Shown piece after piece: positions 14,873 through 22,361 of a stretch of 25,573 bases of DNA. A model generated the notes under the pieces. That model searched no databases, was not told where the DNA came from, and saw nothing but the letters and a program-made list of their open reading frames with translations. The DNA is from Bacillota bacterium (GTDB taxonomy: Bacteria > Bacillota > Clostridia > Lachnospirales > Lachnospiraceae). The stretch covers positions 1 through 25,573 of the forward strand of contig JAFAGA010000027.1 of NCBI GenBank assembly GCA_023423045.1. Direction: 5' to 3'. Position numbers and translations under genes: made by a program. How positions within the stretch are numbered: the first letter of the stretch is position 1; every line of letters starts with the position of its first letter.

Positions 14873-16507
14873 TTATGCCTGTGTTTTCTGCCGGTTCAGT
14901 TGTTCCAGCTCATATTCTACAATCTTTTTATCCAGCCGCACAAACAGAAGCTCCGGCTTGGGAATTTGAAACCCACCTTTGATGAATTGGGGCTCCCATC
15001 GGGTATCTAAATTCAGCCAGCCGCATACTTTTTCAGAGGAAAAAGGCAGGTAGGGTGCGAGTAAAACAGATAAGTTGGCAATAAGCTGTACACAGTTAAA
15101 AATTGTATTTCGGCAGGAGGCCGGATCATGATTTCTTGTGTCCCAGGGCTTTTCTGTGTCAAAATATTTGTTTCCAAAGCGTACAAGCTCAAAGATCTCA
15201 TCAAGGGCATCCCGCAGATTGGTTCTCTCAACTTTTGCACCGACACTGCGAAAGGAGCTGTCGATTCTTTGTTTCAAATCGTTGTCCAAGGCTCCGTCCG
15301 GAACGACACTGTCAAAGTATTTTTCCACAAAGGCAAGGCTGCGATTGATAAAATTGCCATATGCGCCCAGAAGTTCACTGTTGTGGCTGTTGAGGTATTC
15401 CCGCCAGGAAAAATCCGAATCCCTGCGCTCGGGACCGTTGGCAGTCAGATAATAACGCAGCGAATCCGGGTGATACCTGTCAATGATATCCTTGAGCCAG
15501 ATGGCCCAATTGCCGCTGGTGGAAATCTTTCTGCCCTCCAGAGTCAGATACTCGCTGGATACAATTTCATCCGGCAGGTGCCAGCCTTCGCCGTTTGCAA
15601 GCAGCAGCGAGGGAAGAATAATGGTATGAAAGGGGATATTGTCCTTGCCATGCACATAATAGTGCTTTGCATGTTCGCCCCAGAGCTCTGAGAAATCCTC
15701 ACCGCGCCGGAGACACAGCTCATGGCTCTGGGAGAGATAGCCCAGAACATTTTCAGCCCAGATATAGATTTTCTTGCCTTCGAAGCCTTCCTTCGGCACA
15801 TCAATTCCCCAGTCAAGATCCCGGGTGACGGCGCGGTCACGCAGCCCTTCATTAATATAACGGCTGGTAAAGGCAATTGCATTTTTGCGCCAGTGGGGCC
15901 GGGCTTCCAGGAAGGCTCTTAGTTTATCCTCCAGCTTAGTGAGGGCGATAAATAAATGTCTGCTCTCTTTGAAGGCAGGAGCGGAGCCGCAGACCGAACA
16001 TGCAGGGCTGATGAGGGCTTCCGGCTCCAGCACCTTGCCGCAGGCGTCGCACTGATCTCCGCGGGCTTCTTTGCCGCAGGAGGGACATAAGCCGTTGACA
16101 AAACGGTCGGCAAGAAATGCGTCACAGCTTTCGCAGAAGGCCTGAGGAACGGATTTTTCATAGATATAAGGGCTTTGGTACATTTTGCGGTGAAAGCTTC
16201 TGACAAAGCTTTGGTGCTGCCCGGATGAGGTTTTGCCGTACAGGTCATAGCTGAAGCCCAGCTTGTCAAAGCATTCGCAGAATTCCCTGTGGTAGAAATC
16301 ACTGATTTCCTGAGGGGTACGGTTTTCCTGTCTAGCACGTATGGCAACCGGCGTGCCGAAGCAGTCACTGCCCGACACAAAATATACCTCATCCCCTTTT
16401 GCCCGGTGGTAGCGGGCAATAATATCGGCAGGCAAAAGTCCTGCCAAATGTCCAATATGCAGCGAACCATTAGCATAAGGCCATGCGCTGCCAATTAAAA
16501 TTTTCAT
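14873..16507 (-). CDS. metG: Methionyl-tRNA synthetase
   Basis: Charges tRNA-Met with methionine in the cytoplasm. The class I signatures are present: HIGH at residues 17-20 and the KMSKS-loop variant KISTS in EGRKISTSGN near residue 325. Four CxxC pairs (CESC, CPSC, CDAC, CSVC) form the connective zinc knuckles. An anticodon-binding helical domain fills the C-terminal third. It ends at 544 aa without the C-terminal tRNA-binding domain seen in many bacterial enzymes of about 650 aa. An in-frame ATG lies at 16525, but GGAGG lies within that extension 5 nt before the ATG at 16507, which gives the usual start MKILIGSAWPYANG. Expression is controlled by the upstream T-box, which senses uncharged tRNA-Met. 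Confidence 0.95.
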   Translation of the reverse strand: MKILIGSAWPYANGSLHIGHLAGLLPADIIARYHRAKGDEVYFVSGSDCFGTPVAIRARQENRTPQEISDFYHREFCECFDKLGFSYDLYGKTSSGQHQSFVRSFHRKMYQSPYIYEKSVPQAFCESCDAFLADRFVNGLCPSCGKEARGDQCDACGKVLEPEALISPACSVCGSAPAFKESRHLFIALTKLEDKLRAFLEARPHWRKNAIAFTSRYINEGLRDRAVTRDLDWGIDVPKEGFEGKKIYIWAENVLGYLSQSHELCLRRGEDFSELWGEHAKHYYVHGKDNIPFHTIILPSLLLANGEGWHLPDEIVSSEYLTLEGRKISTSGNWAIWLKDIIDRYHPDSLRYYLTANGPERRDSDFSWREYLNSHNSELLGAYGNFINRSLAFVEKYFDSVVPDGALDNDLKQRIDSSFRSVGAKVERTNLRDALDEIFELVRFGNKYFDTEKPWDTRNHDPASCRNTIFNCVQLIANLSVLLAPYLPFSSEKVCGWLNLDTRWEPQFIKGGFQIPKPELLFVRLDKKIVEYELEQLNRQKTQA

Positions 16508-16621
16508 GGTTTCCTCCATTTCCACGCATTCTAATGCGCATATGGGGTTGAAAATATATTTTCAACCCTCTGTCTGATAACAGCAAACGGAATACAAATC
16601 GCTAATAAAACAGCAAATTGA

Positions 16622-16910
16622 ATAAAAAAAAGCCCTCCTCTCCGAAAAATTAATTTCGGGGACGAGAGCGCCGCTTCGTGTTACCACCCCAATTTGCCCA
16701 TACATCGCGATACAGACCTTATCAGCTACGGACAAGAAATGGTTTGTCGATAGCCCGGCACTGTAACGGGTGCACCCGTCGTAGCCTGTAAGAATCCTCA
16801 TTCTTAGTCGGTACGCTGCTCCAAGACCATATTCCGCAAATTCTGACTTTACCCATTCTCAGCTGCCGGGCTCTCTGTAAAAGCATAGTTTGCCTACTCT
16901 TCTTTTCAAT
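16622..16910 (-). ncRNA. T-box leader of metG (Met specifier)
   Basis: The minus strand carries the canonical T-box sequence GGGTGGTAACACG (16689-16677), complementary to the tRNA acceptor end. After it comes a terminator stem around CCCCGAAATT/AATTTTTCGG that ends in T8 (16631-16624). Upstream lies a stem I region with CAGAGAGC near 16875-16868 and GGAATATGGTC, which presents AUG (16830-16828) as a likely specifier codon followed by a purine. This matches the methionyl-tRNA synthetase gene 115 bp downstream. Uncharged tRNA-Met would stabilise the antiterminator and allow metG transcription. Stem boundaries are approximate because I folded it by eye. Confidence 0.9.
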
Positions 16911-17025
16911 GCATTTAATATATCATATTATATTATAAGATACCGGAAGGTGCTTTATGCTTCCGATAAAAGGCGCTGTTTTGCGCTGTCTATCGTGGCT
17001 GCAGAAAGACGAGTTTGCTTCCTGT

Positions 17026-17111
17026 GATATAATGAAAGCCTAGTGAACATGCTGCAAGCTTGCTTGTGAGCATGTGATCGGAGCTGGAGATCATGAACGA
17101 AGTTCATGATC
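17026..17111 (+). repeat. Hairpin-rich intergenic repeat, copy A
   Basis: Starts GATATAATGAAAGC and contains two nested structures. The first is ACATGCT-G-CAAGC-TT-GCTTG-TG-AGCATGT. The second is AGATCATGAAC-GAA-GTTCATGATCT, an 11-bp perfect stem. About four fifths of the bases match copy B on the opposite strand near 19201-19288. Confidence 0.75.
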
Positions 17112-17174
17112 TAATATTGTCCGTTATTGTATCATAAGAAGGGAAAAAAAGCAAATACAAGATAGACTGGCATC

Positions 17175-17239
17175 AGAACTACCATTAGAACTACCATTAG
17201 AACTGCCATTAGAACAGTCACTAGAATTGCTATTAGAAC
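17175..17239 (+). repeat. 12-bp imperfect tandem repeat, five and a half units
   Basis: AGAACTACCATT occurs twice exactly (17175-17186, 17187-17198), then as AGAACTGCCATT, AGAACAGTCACT and AGAATTGCTATT, with a final partial AGAAC. The unit is a multiple of three, and one frame reads ELPL repeated, but no start codon for such a frame is visible. Confidence 0.75.
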
Positions 17240-17339
17240 GAAAATAAAGTGGTATCAAATAGATGACTGGGCGGTAAAGTTATAAAGAAGGTAGGAGAAG
17301 GTTAAAAAAAGAATATTCCTGATGCTGATACTGACACTG

Positions 17340-17387
17340 AGCCCGGTATCCCCTGTGACAAAAATACTGTCCATGAAATACCGGGCT
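17340..17387. other. Stem-loop downstream of the kinase gene
   Basis: AGCCCGGTAT (17340-17349) pairs perfectly with ATACCGGGCT (17378-17387) around a 28-nt loop that holds a smaller GACA/TGTC pairing. It lies 70 bp past the kinase stop codon. There is no T-run on either side, so it may protect the 3' end rather than terminate. Confidence 0.45.
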
Positions 17388-17457
17388 GCGGTTTATTCTA
17401 TCCCAATAATTAGTCTTTGTAAATTAACGTTTATGTCCGGCTTATGTGGGAGACAGA

Positions 17458-19086
17458 TTACCTCAGTGCATCCACGGCCGAGCGTTCAATAGCAAGACCT
17501 TCACTGTAGCGCTTCATAAAGGTTTTATAGCCCTCCACATCTTCGGGAAGAGGAGCCAGCTTGGAGCCTGCACTGTTGGCAAAGACCTTGTTGCTCAAGA
17601 AGGAACTCAGGGTCTCGAAAGGCTCTCTGCGAAGCATATAAGCGGCTAACAATGCGATACCCCAAGAACCGCCCTCACCGGCAGTTTCCATAACGGATAC
17701 GGGGGTATTCATGGCGGCAGCCATGATACGCTGCCCCACGCCCTCTGTCTTGAAGAAACCGCCATGTCCGTACATGTTCTGGATCTGGACCTGCTCCTGC
17801 CCCGTCAGAATATCCAGACCGGTTTTTAGAACACCAAGGGAGGTCATCAGATGTACTCTCATGAAGTTGGCCAGGTTAAACTGGCTCTCCGGGGTGCGGA
17901 CGAATAAGGGACGTCCTTCCTCAAAGCCGGTAATATGCTCCCCTGACAGATAATTATAGGCGAGCAGACCGCCGCCATCCGGTGCTCCTTCCAGGGCTTT
18001 GCGGTACAGAGTTTCGTAGAGCTGGTTGGAATCTATTTTCAGCCCCATGATATCGGCGAATTCCCGGAATATGGATACCCAGGAATTGAGATCCGAGGTA
18101 CAGTTATTGCAATGCACCATCGCTACCAGCTCGCCCGAAGGGGTGGTTACCAGATCAATTTCGGGATGAACCCGGGACAGCTCCTTTTCCAGTACGATCA
18201 TGGCAAATACGCTGGTTCCGGCAGAAACATTACCGGTCTGGACCTTTACGCTATTGGTTGCGGTCATACCGGTTCCGGCATCGCCCTCAGGAGGGCAGAA
18301 GGGAATACCGGAGGTAAGAACCCCGGTGGGATCAAGCAGCTGAGCCCCTTCTTTAGTCAGTACACCGGCAGCATCTCCTGCCAGAAGGACCTTGGGAAGG
18401 AGCTGCTCCAGCTTCCAGGGAAAGCCTTTAGGTGCCACCAATTCATCAAACTGCTGTACCATCTTATGGTTATAATTTTTCGTTTCAATGTCAATGGGGA
18501 ACATTCCGGAGGCCTCTCCGACACCCATTACCTTCTCGCCGGTCAGCTTCCAATGGACATAGCCTGCCAGAGTGGTCTGAAATGCAATCCCGGCCACGTG
18601 GGGCTCCTGATTCAAAATTGCCTGATAGAGATGGGCGATGCTCCAACGCTGGGGGATCTGATATCCGAAGAGCCCGGTTAATTCCTCGCTGGCCTGTGCT
18701 GTCATGGTGTTGCGCCAGGTACGGAAGGGGGTCAGAAGCTCCCCGGCTTCATCAAAGACCAGATAGCCATGCATCATCGCGCTTACACCGATGGCTCCGA
18801 CGGTCTGAAGCTCCGTATCATATTGCTCTTTGACATTCTCACATAAATTACGGTAGCTGCTTTGCAGGCCGAGCCAGACGTCATCCAGGGAATAGGTCCA
18901 TATATTATTGACAAAGCGGTTCTCCCATTCATAGCTGCCTGATGCGATAGGTTGATAGTTCTCATCAATCAGGACGGCCTTGATTCTGGTGGAGCCTAAT
19001 TCAATTCCCAGAGCTGTTTTGCCGGAGGCAATTTCTTGCTTTCTTAAATTATTGTCCTTACTGTCCTTGTTCAATTTTATTAACAC
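17458..19086 (-). CDS. FGGY-family sugar kinase, probable L-ribulokinase
   Basis: Would phosphorylate L-ribulose, made by the isomerase encoded just upstream, to L-ribulose 5-phosphate. The 542-aa protein shows the FGGY ATPase signatures: phosphate-1 loop ALGIELGSTRIKAVLID near residues 25-41, the catalytic-Asp segment PPEGDAGTGM, and SAGTSVFA. The C-terminal domain contains ETAGEGGSWGIALLAAY. It resembles the clostridial kinases found beside araA more than E. coli AraB, so the substrate rests on context, and xylulokinase activity is not excluded. The start is uncertain. The GTG at 19086 has no proper ribosome site; a TTG at 19074 is preceded by GGGGTG at 9 nt. The gap to araA is 311 bp and holds two repeat copies, so co-transcription is likely but not certain. 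Confidence 0.85.
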   Translation of the reverse strand: MLIKLNKDSKDNNLRKQEIASGKTALGIELGSTRIKAVLIDENYQPIASGSYEWENRFVNNIWTYSLDDVWLGLQSSYRNLCENVKEQYDTELQTVGAIGVSAMMHGYLVFDEAGELLTPFRTWRNTMTAQASEELTGLFGYQIPQRWSIAHLYQAILNQEPHVAGIAFQTTLAGYVHWKLTGEKVMGVGEASGMFPIDIETKNYNHKMVQQFDELVAPKGFPWKLEQLLPKVLLAGDAAGVLTKEGAQLLDPTGVLTSGIPFCPPEGDAGTGMTATNSVKVQTGNVSAGTSVFAMIVLEKELSRVHPEIDLVTTPSGELVAMVHCNNCTSDLNSWVSIFREFADIMGLKIDSNQLYETLYRKALEGAPDGGGLLAYNYLSGEHITGFEEGRPLFVRTPESQFNLANFMRVHLMTSLGVLKTGLDILTGQEQVQIQNMYGHGGFFKTEGVGQRIMAAAMNTPVSVMETAGEGGSWGIALLAAYMLRREPFETLSSFLSNKVFANSAGSKLAPLPEDVEGYKTFMKRYSEGLAIERSAVDALR

Positions 19087-19094
19087 CCCAATTC

Positions 19095-19205
19095 ATTATA
19101 TGATTTTGCAAATCATGAGCCGGCCTGTGCACATGCTCTTGTTGTTCCAATCGGAAATCGCAAGCAAGCTTGCATTTCCTCATTCCGCTTTCATTATATC
19201 ATGAA
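19095..19205 (-). repeat. Hairpin-rich intergenic repeat, copy C (divergent)
   Basis: Read on the minus strand it starts GATATAATGAAAGCGGAATG. It forms GGAAAT-G-CAAGC-TT-GCTTG-CG-ATTTCC, then ATGATTT-GCA-AAATCAT near 19114-19098, and ends in ATATAATGAA. The layout matches copies A and B although the outer stem sequences differ. It abuts copy B. Confidence 0.6.
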
Positions 19206-19288
19206 CATGAACCGTGTTCATGATCTCCGGCTCCGATCGCATGATTACGAGCAAGCTCGCAGCATGCTCACTACGCCTTCATTATATC
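19201..19288 (-). repeat. Hairpin-rich intergenic repeat, copy B
   Basis: Read on the minus strand: GATATAATGAAGGC, then GCATG-CTG-CGAGC-TT-GCTCG-TAAT-CATGC, GATCGGAGCCGGAG, and CATGAAC-ACG-GTTCATG. Compared with copy A both stems changed on both sides (CAAGC/GCTTG to CGAGC/GCTCG; ACATG/CATGT to GCATG/CATGC), so pairing is kept. Confidence 0.75.
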
Positions 19289-19397
19289 ATGAATAAAAAC
19301 GATATGCATAATCTTTTGCTTCGCCCACAAGTCGCTGCGAGTGTTTTTCTCTCAGGATTCACCGACGCTTTTATATGATTAAATAGGGGAAGGCGGC

Positions 19398-20897
19398 TTA
19401 CCGATAAGCAACCGCATTCCAGCGCATCTCGTTCTTCAGAGCCCGGATATCGGTGCTCTTATCAATTACAATGCTCTCAATACCCATAGCCTCCGCCCAG
19501 TCCACCATCTGTTCCACGCTTAAATCATAGGAAAACGCGGTATGATGGGCACCGCCGGCGAGAATCCAGGCCTGGGCACCAATCTCCAGGTTCGGCATCG
19601 GGGTCCAGAAAGCGGTGGCAACCGGAAGCTTCGGCATGGGTTTTTCCACCTTCTTGCACTCTACTTCATTGATGATCAGACGGAAACGGTTGCCAAGGTC
19701 AACAAGGGAAGCCGCCACGCCCATGCCGGTCTTACTGGTGAACACCAGGCGGGCCGGATCCTGGCGGTTCCCCATGGAAAGGGGCTGTTCCTTGATGGCA
19801 ATCCTGCCGTCGGCAATGGTCGGACAGATTTCAAGCATATGAGCCTGGAGAATGCCTTCCTTGCCCGGAACAAAGTTATAGGTGTAGTCCTCCAGGAAGG
19901 AGGTTCCCTTGGCATCCTTGATGCCTGCGGTCATAATCTTCATTAACCGCACCATGGCAGCAGTTTTCCAGTCACCCTCGGCGCCGAAGCCATAGCCCTT
20001 TTCCATCAGGCGCTGTATGGCAAGTCCGGGAAGCTGCGCCAGTCCCCCCAGCATTCCGAAATGGGTTACGATGGCGTGATAATTGCGTTCCTCAAGAAAA
20101 CGTTCGAAACCAATCTCAATGGCAGCCTGTACCGCAGCATGGTCGCGGAATTTCTTCTCGTCCCTGCCCTCCAGGAGAATGTCATATTTGCTGTAGTATT
20201 CCTCTACCAGGGCATCGGTGTCCGCTTTGCTTACGCTGTCCACGTAGGTGACTACATCGTTGATATTGTAATGGTCAATTTCCCAGCCGAATTTGATCTG
20301 TGCTTCCACCTTGTCGCCCTCGGTTACGGCAACATTGTTCATATTGTCGCCGACACGGCAGACACGGATATGGCTGGATTCGATCACTCCAATTGCGGTA
20401 AGCATCCAGGCGGCAAGCTTTTTCTGAATTGCTTCATTTGCCCAATGCCCTACAAGAACCTTGCGCTCGATACCCATGCGGGTCACAATATGCCCGTACT
20501 CCCGGTCACCATGGGCGGACTGATTTTCGTTCATGAAATCCATATCAATGGTGTCGTAGGGAATTTCCTCATTAAACTGGGTATGGAAATGGAGCAGGGG
20601 CTTGCGGTATTCCTGCAATCCAAGGATCCAGGACTTGGCAGGAGAAAAGGTGTGCATCCAGGTAATTACTCCGGCACAAGCAGGATCCGCATTGGCTGCG
20701 TTGAAGGTCCGGCGGATTACCTCATTGGTGATCAGCGTCGGCTTCCACACCACCTCAAAAGGAAGCCGTCCCGATTTGTTCAGCTGCTCCACGATGATTC
20801 TGGAGTGGTCTGCCACCTTGGCAAGGCAGGCATCACCGTAGAGATCCTGGGAGCCGGTACAAAACCAAAATTTATATTCTTTTCCTGTTTGTAGCAT
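19398..20897 (-). CDS. araA: L-arabinose isomerase
   Basis: Interconverts L-arabinose and L-ribulose, the first step of bacterial arabinose use, in the cytoplasm with a divalent metal such as manganese. The 499-aa length equals the family norm. Recognisable segments are the N-terminal FWFCTGSQDLYG, MHTFSPAKSWI, and HTQFNEEIPYDTIDMDFMN. The metal and active-site regions are also seen: EGDWKTAAMVRLMK, the His of HMLEICPT and the His pair of GGAHHTAF. AAAGGAGG lies about 7 nt before the ATG. It lies between an AraC-type regulator gene and the FGGY kinase gene, all on one strand. Neither araD nor a transporter is in the window. A possible structured leader lies 55-150 bp upstream of the start. 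Confidence 0.97.
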   Translation of the reverse strand: MLQTGKEYKFWFCTGSQDLYGDACLAKVADHSRIIVEQLNKSGRLPFEVVWKPTLITNEVIRRTFNAANADPACAGVITWMHTFSPAKSWILGLQEYRKPLLHFHTQFNEEIPYDTIDMDFMNENQSAHGDREYGHIVTRMGIERKVLVGHWANEAIQKKLAAWMLTAIGVIESSHIRVCRVGDNMNNVAVTEGDKVEAQIKFGWEIDHYNINDVVTYVDSVSKADTDALVEEYYSKYDILLEGRDEKKFRDHAAVQAAIEIGFERFLEERNYHAIVTHFGMLGGLAQLPGLAIQRLMEKGYGFGAEGDWKTAAMVRLMKIMTAGIKDAKGTSFLEDYTYNFVPGKEGILQAHMLEICPTIADGRIAIKEQPLSMGNRQDPARLVFTSKTGMGVAASLVDLGNRFRLIINEVECKKVEKPMPKLPVATAFWTPMPNLEIGAQAWILAGGAHHTAFSYDLSVEQMVDWAEAMGIESIVIDKSTDIRALKNEMRWNAVAYR

Positions 20898-20951
20898 ACA
20901 AAATACCTCCTTTTAATTGAGTTGATTTATCTGGCTCAATCTTATCAATAA

Positions 20952-21049
20952 AGAAGAAGGGCGGCAATCTCTTGATCCTACTGAAACCGGGGAGGTAGTT
21001 ACCTATTCCGACCTTTGGTCGAGAAAATGAGGCAATCCACCCTTCTTCT
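20952..21049 (-). ncRNA. Possible structured leader RNA of araA
   Basis: On the minus strand AGAAGAAGGGTGG (21049-21037) can pair with CCGCCCTTCTTCT (20964-20952) over 13 bp. The one non-Watson-Crick position is G-U in the minus transcript but would be C-A in a plus transcript, so the structure belongs to the araA direction. Inside are CTC/GAG continuing the stem and a GACC-AAA-GGTC hairpin (21020-21010). I do not recognise a known riboswitch class. It might instead be the end of the regulator transcript, although the T-run after it is poor (TTTATT). Confidence 0.4.
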
Positions 21050-21067
21050 ACCCAAAAACAGGAGCAT

Positions 21068-22123
21068 TCATAGCTCGCCAGCCTGCTGTGACTCCCGGAG
21101 CCTGCCTGGCGTCATGCCGTATTTTTCAACAAAAATTTTATAGAAATATCCTTTATTGCGGTAGCCGCACTGTTCAATTATCTCATCAATTCCCAGGGCG
21201 CTTTCCTCCAGAAGCTCCCTGGCTTTCTCCAGACGGAGCTGCTGCAAATATGCGCTGTAGGTAACTCCCTCCCGCCTTTTCAGGAGCCGGTTAAAATAAT
21301 CCTCATTATAATGAAATCGGCGAACCAAATCCTGAATAGTAATATCCGTGACATGCTCCCGAATATAACGAAGAACCTCATCGGCGATTAAGACATTCAT
21401 TTCCTTAGTCTGGTCCCTGGACAGACTAAAGTCGTAAGCCAGGCACAGATGCCAGAGAAGGCGTTTAACCAGCCCCCGGCAGACGTATTCCGAGCCCACA
21501 TCGAAATGCATCAATTCCTTTAGAAGGCCGCCTAAAATTGTTTCTATCCTTTCGTCCGTTTCTTCCTTCGGCCTAAGATGAAGGTATTGCTTTACTTCCT
21601 TCTGGGATAGGAGTGCGGTGCCGAAGAATTCCGCCAGGATTCCTTCGGGAATATTCTCCCGGAGTACCTTATGAAATACATAATTGGAAATGCCGAGAAA
21701 TATGATCCGGGTATCGCTCTCCTTCAGATAATCCTGGTGGGTGCAGTTGGTGTCGAGGAGGCAGCATTCGCCCTTGTGAAACCAGACATCCTTTCCCTGG
21801 ATATTCTGGCAGAAGTCGCCCTCCAAAACATACGCAATCTCAAGATAATTATGAGTATGGCCCTGGGTTTTGTGGATTCCGGAGAGCAGGTACTGGAAGG
21901 CGGCAGTATGGTCTGGGGAGAGGGAAAATGCATTCAGCAGTCCGTCCCTTATCTCCCAGCCAATAAAGAAGATTTCCGTCAAATCCTTTTGGGGAAAGCT
22001 TTTGATCTCTGTATGTTTATCATTATATTCCGGGTGCATAAGCCGGTCAGCCATCTCATTTTCCCGGGCTGGGCTCTTGCAGTTACGGTATATATCATCT
22101 AAGGTTCGGCGAAAGGAATTCAT
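21068..22123 (-). CDS. AraC-family transcription regulator
   Basis: Probable sugar-responsive regulator of the adjacent araA and kinase genes. The N-terminal half carries a cupin-type ligand pocket with GHTHNYLEIAYVLEGDF, and the C-terminal 100 aa hold two helix-turn-helix motifs, including ITIQDLVRRFHYNEDYFNRL and IDEIIEQCGYRNKGYFYKIF, followed by the family ending YGMTPGRLRE. The frame extends to an ATG at 22153, but that has no ribosome site. GGAGG lies 5 nt before the ATG at 22123, giving 351 aa. It is transcribed towards araA. A 14-bp direct repeat (22233-22260) upstream of its start would suit binding by such a protein. The effector is inferred from context to be arabinose or a related sugar. 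Confidence 0.9.
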   Translation of the reverse strand: MNSFRRTLDDIYRNCKSPARENEMADRLMHPEYNDKHTEIKSFPQKDLTEIFFIGWEIRDGLLNAFSLSPDHTAAFQYLLSGIHKTQGHTHNYLEIAYVLEGDFCQNIQGKDVWFHKGECCLLDTNCTHQDYLKESDTRIIFLGISNYVFHKVLRENIPEGILAEFFGTALLSQKEVKQYLHLRPKEETDERIETILGGLLKELMHFDVGSEYVCRGLVKRLLWHLCLAYDFSLSRDQTKEMNVLIADEVLRYIREHVTDITIQDLVRRFHYNEDYFNRLLKRREGVTYSAYLQQLRLEKARELLEESALGIDEIIEQCGYRNKGYFYKIFVEKYGMTPGRLRESQQAGEL

Positions 22124-22232
22124 ATTGGCCTCCATCTGCTGTTCCGGCGGCATACAAAGCCGTAAGAAAGCTTGATAATCCTAGCCTTATTGTAAGGGAT
22201 GAGGGGCAAAAAAAGCAAGATTAAAATGTAAC

Positions 22233-22260
22233 GACTTGTGGTAAATGACTTGTGGTAAAG
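22233..22260 (+). repeat. 14-bp direct repeat between the AraC-type and sigma genes
   Basis: GACTTGTGGTAAAT (22233-22246) is followed immediately by GACTTGTGGTAAAG (22247-22260). It lies between two divergent regulatory genes, about 110 bp from the AraC-type start and 100 bp from the sigma-factor start. Head-to-tail sites are typical of AraC-type proteins. Confidence 0.6.
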
Positions 22261-22272
22261 CAAAAGGTTTCC

Positions 22273-22281
22273 TGCTAAAAT
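22273..22281 (+). promoter_or_regulatory. Possible extended -10 promoter of the sigma-factor gene
   Basis: TGCTAAAAT fits TG-N-TAAAAT. It is 12 bp after the direct repeat and about 80 bp before the start codon. No convincing -35 is seen. Confidence 0.35.
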
Positions 22282-22361
22282 ATAGGAGTAAAAATGCGCA
22301 ACCAAATCAATTTTTTTTCGTTATTATAGATGAGAATAGATAAGTGGAAAGGAGTGAACCG

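Larger units (their letters stand above)
16911..17457. other. Long intergenic region rich in repeats
   Basis: No gene is recognised in this stretch of about 550 bp between the metG leader and the kinase gene. It holds A+T-rich sequence at 16915-16940 that probably contains the metG promoter (TATAAT-like words on the minus strand), one copy of the hairpin repeat (17026-17111), a 12-bp tandem repeat (17175-17239) and a stem-loop (17340-17387). Confidence 0.6.

Noticed and set aside
15128..15691. 187-codon plus-strand frame opposite metG
   Set aside because: It is antisense to conserved synthetase sequence and has no independent support.
17175..17239. CRISPR array
   Set aside because: Repeats are only 12 bp, directly joined and without unique spacers.
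17340..17387. Rho-independent terminator of the kinase gene
   Set aside because: The stem is perfect but the loop is long and there is no T-run on either strand; recorded only as a stem-loop.
20061..20894. 277-codon plus-strand frame opposite araA
   Set aside because: It is a shadow of the highly conserved araA gene; no ribosome site and no recognised domains.
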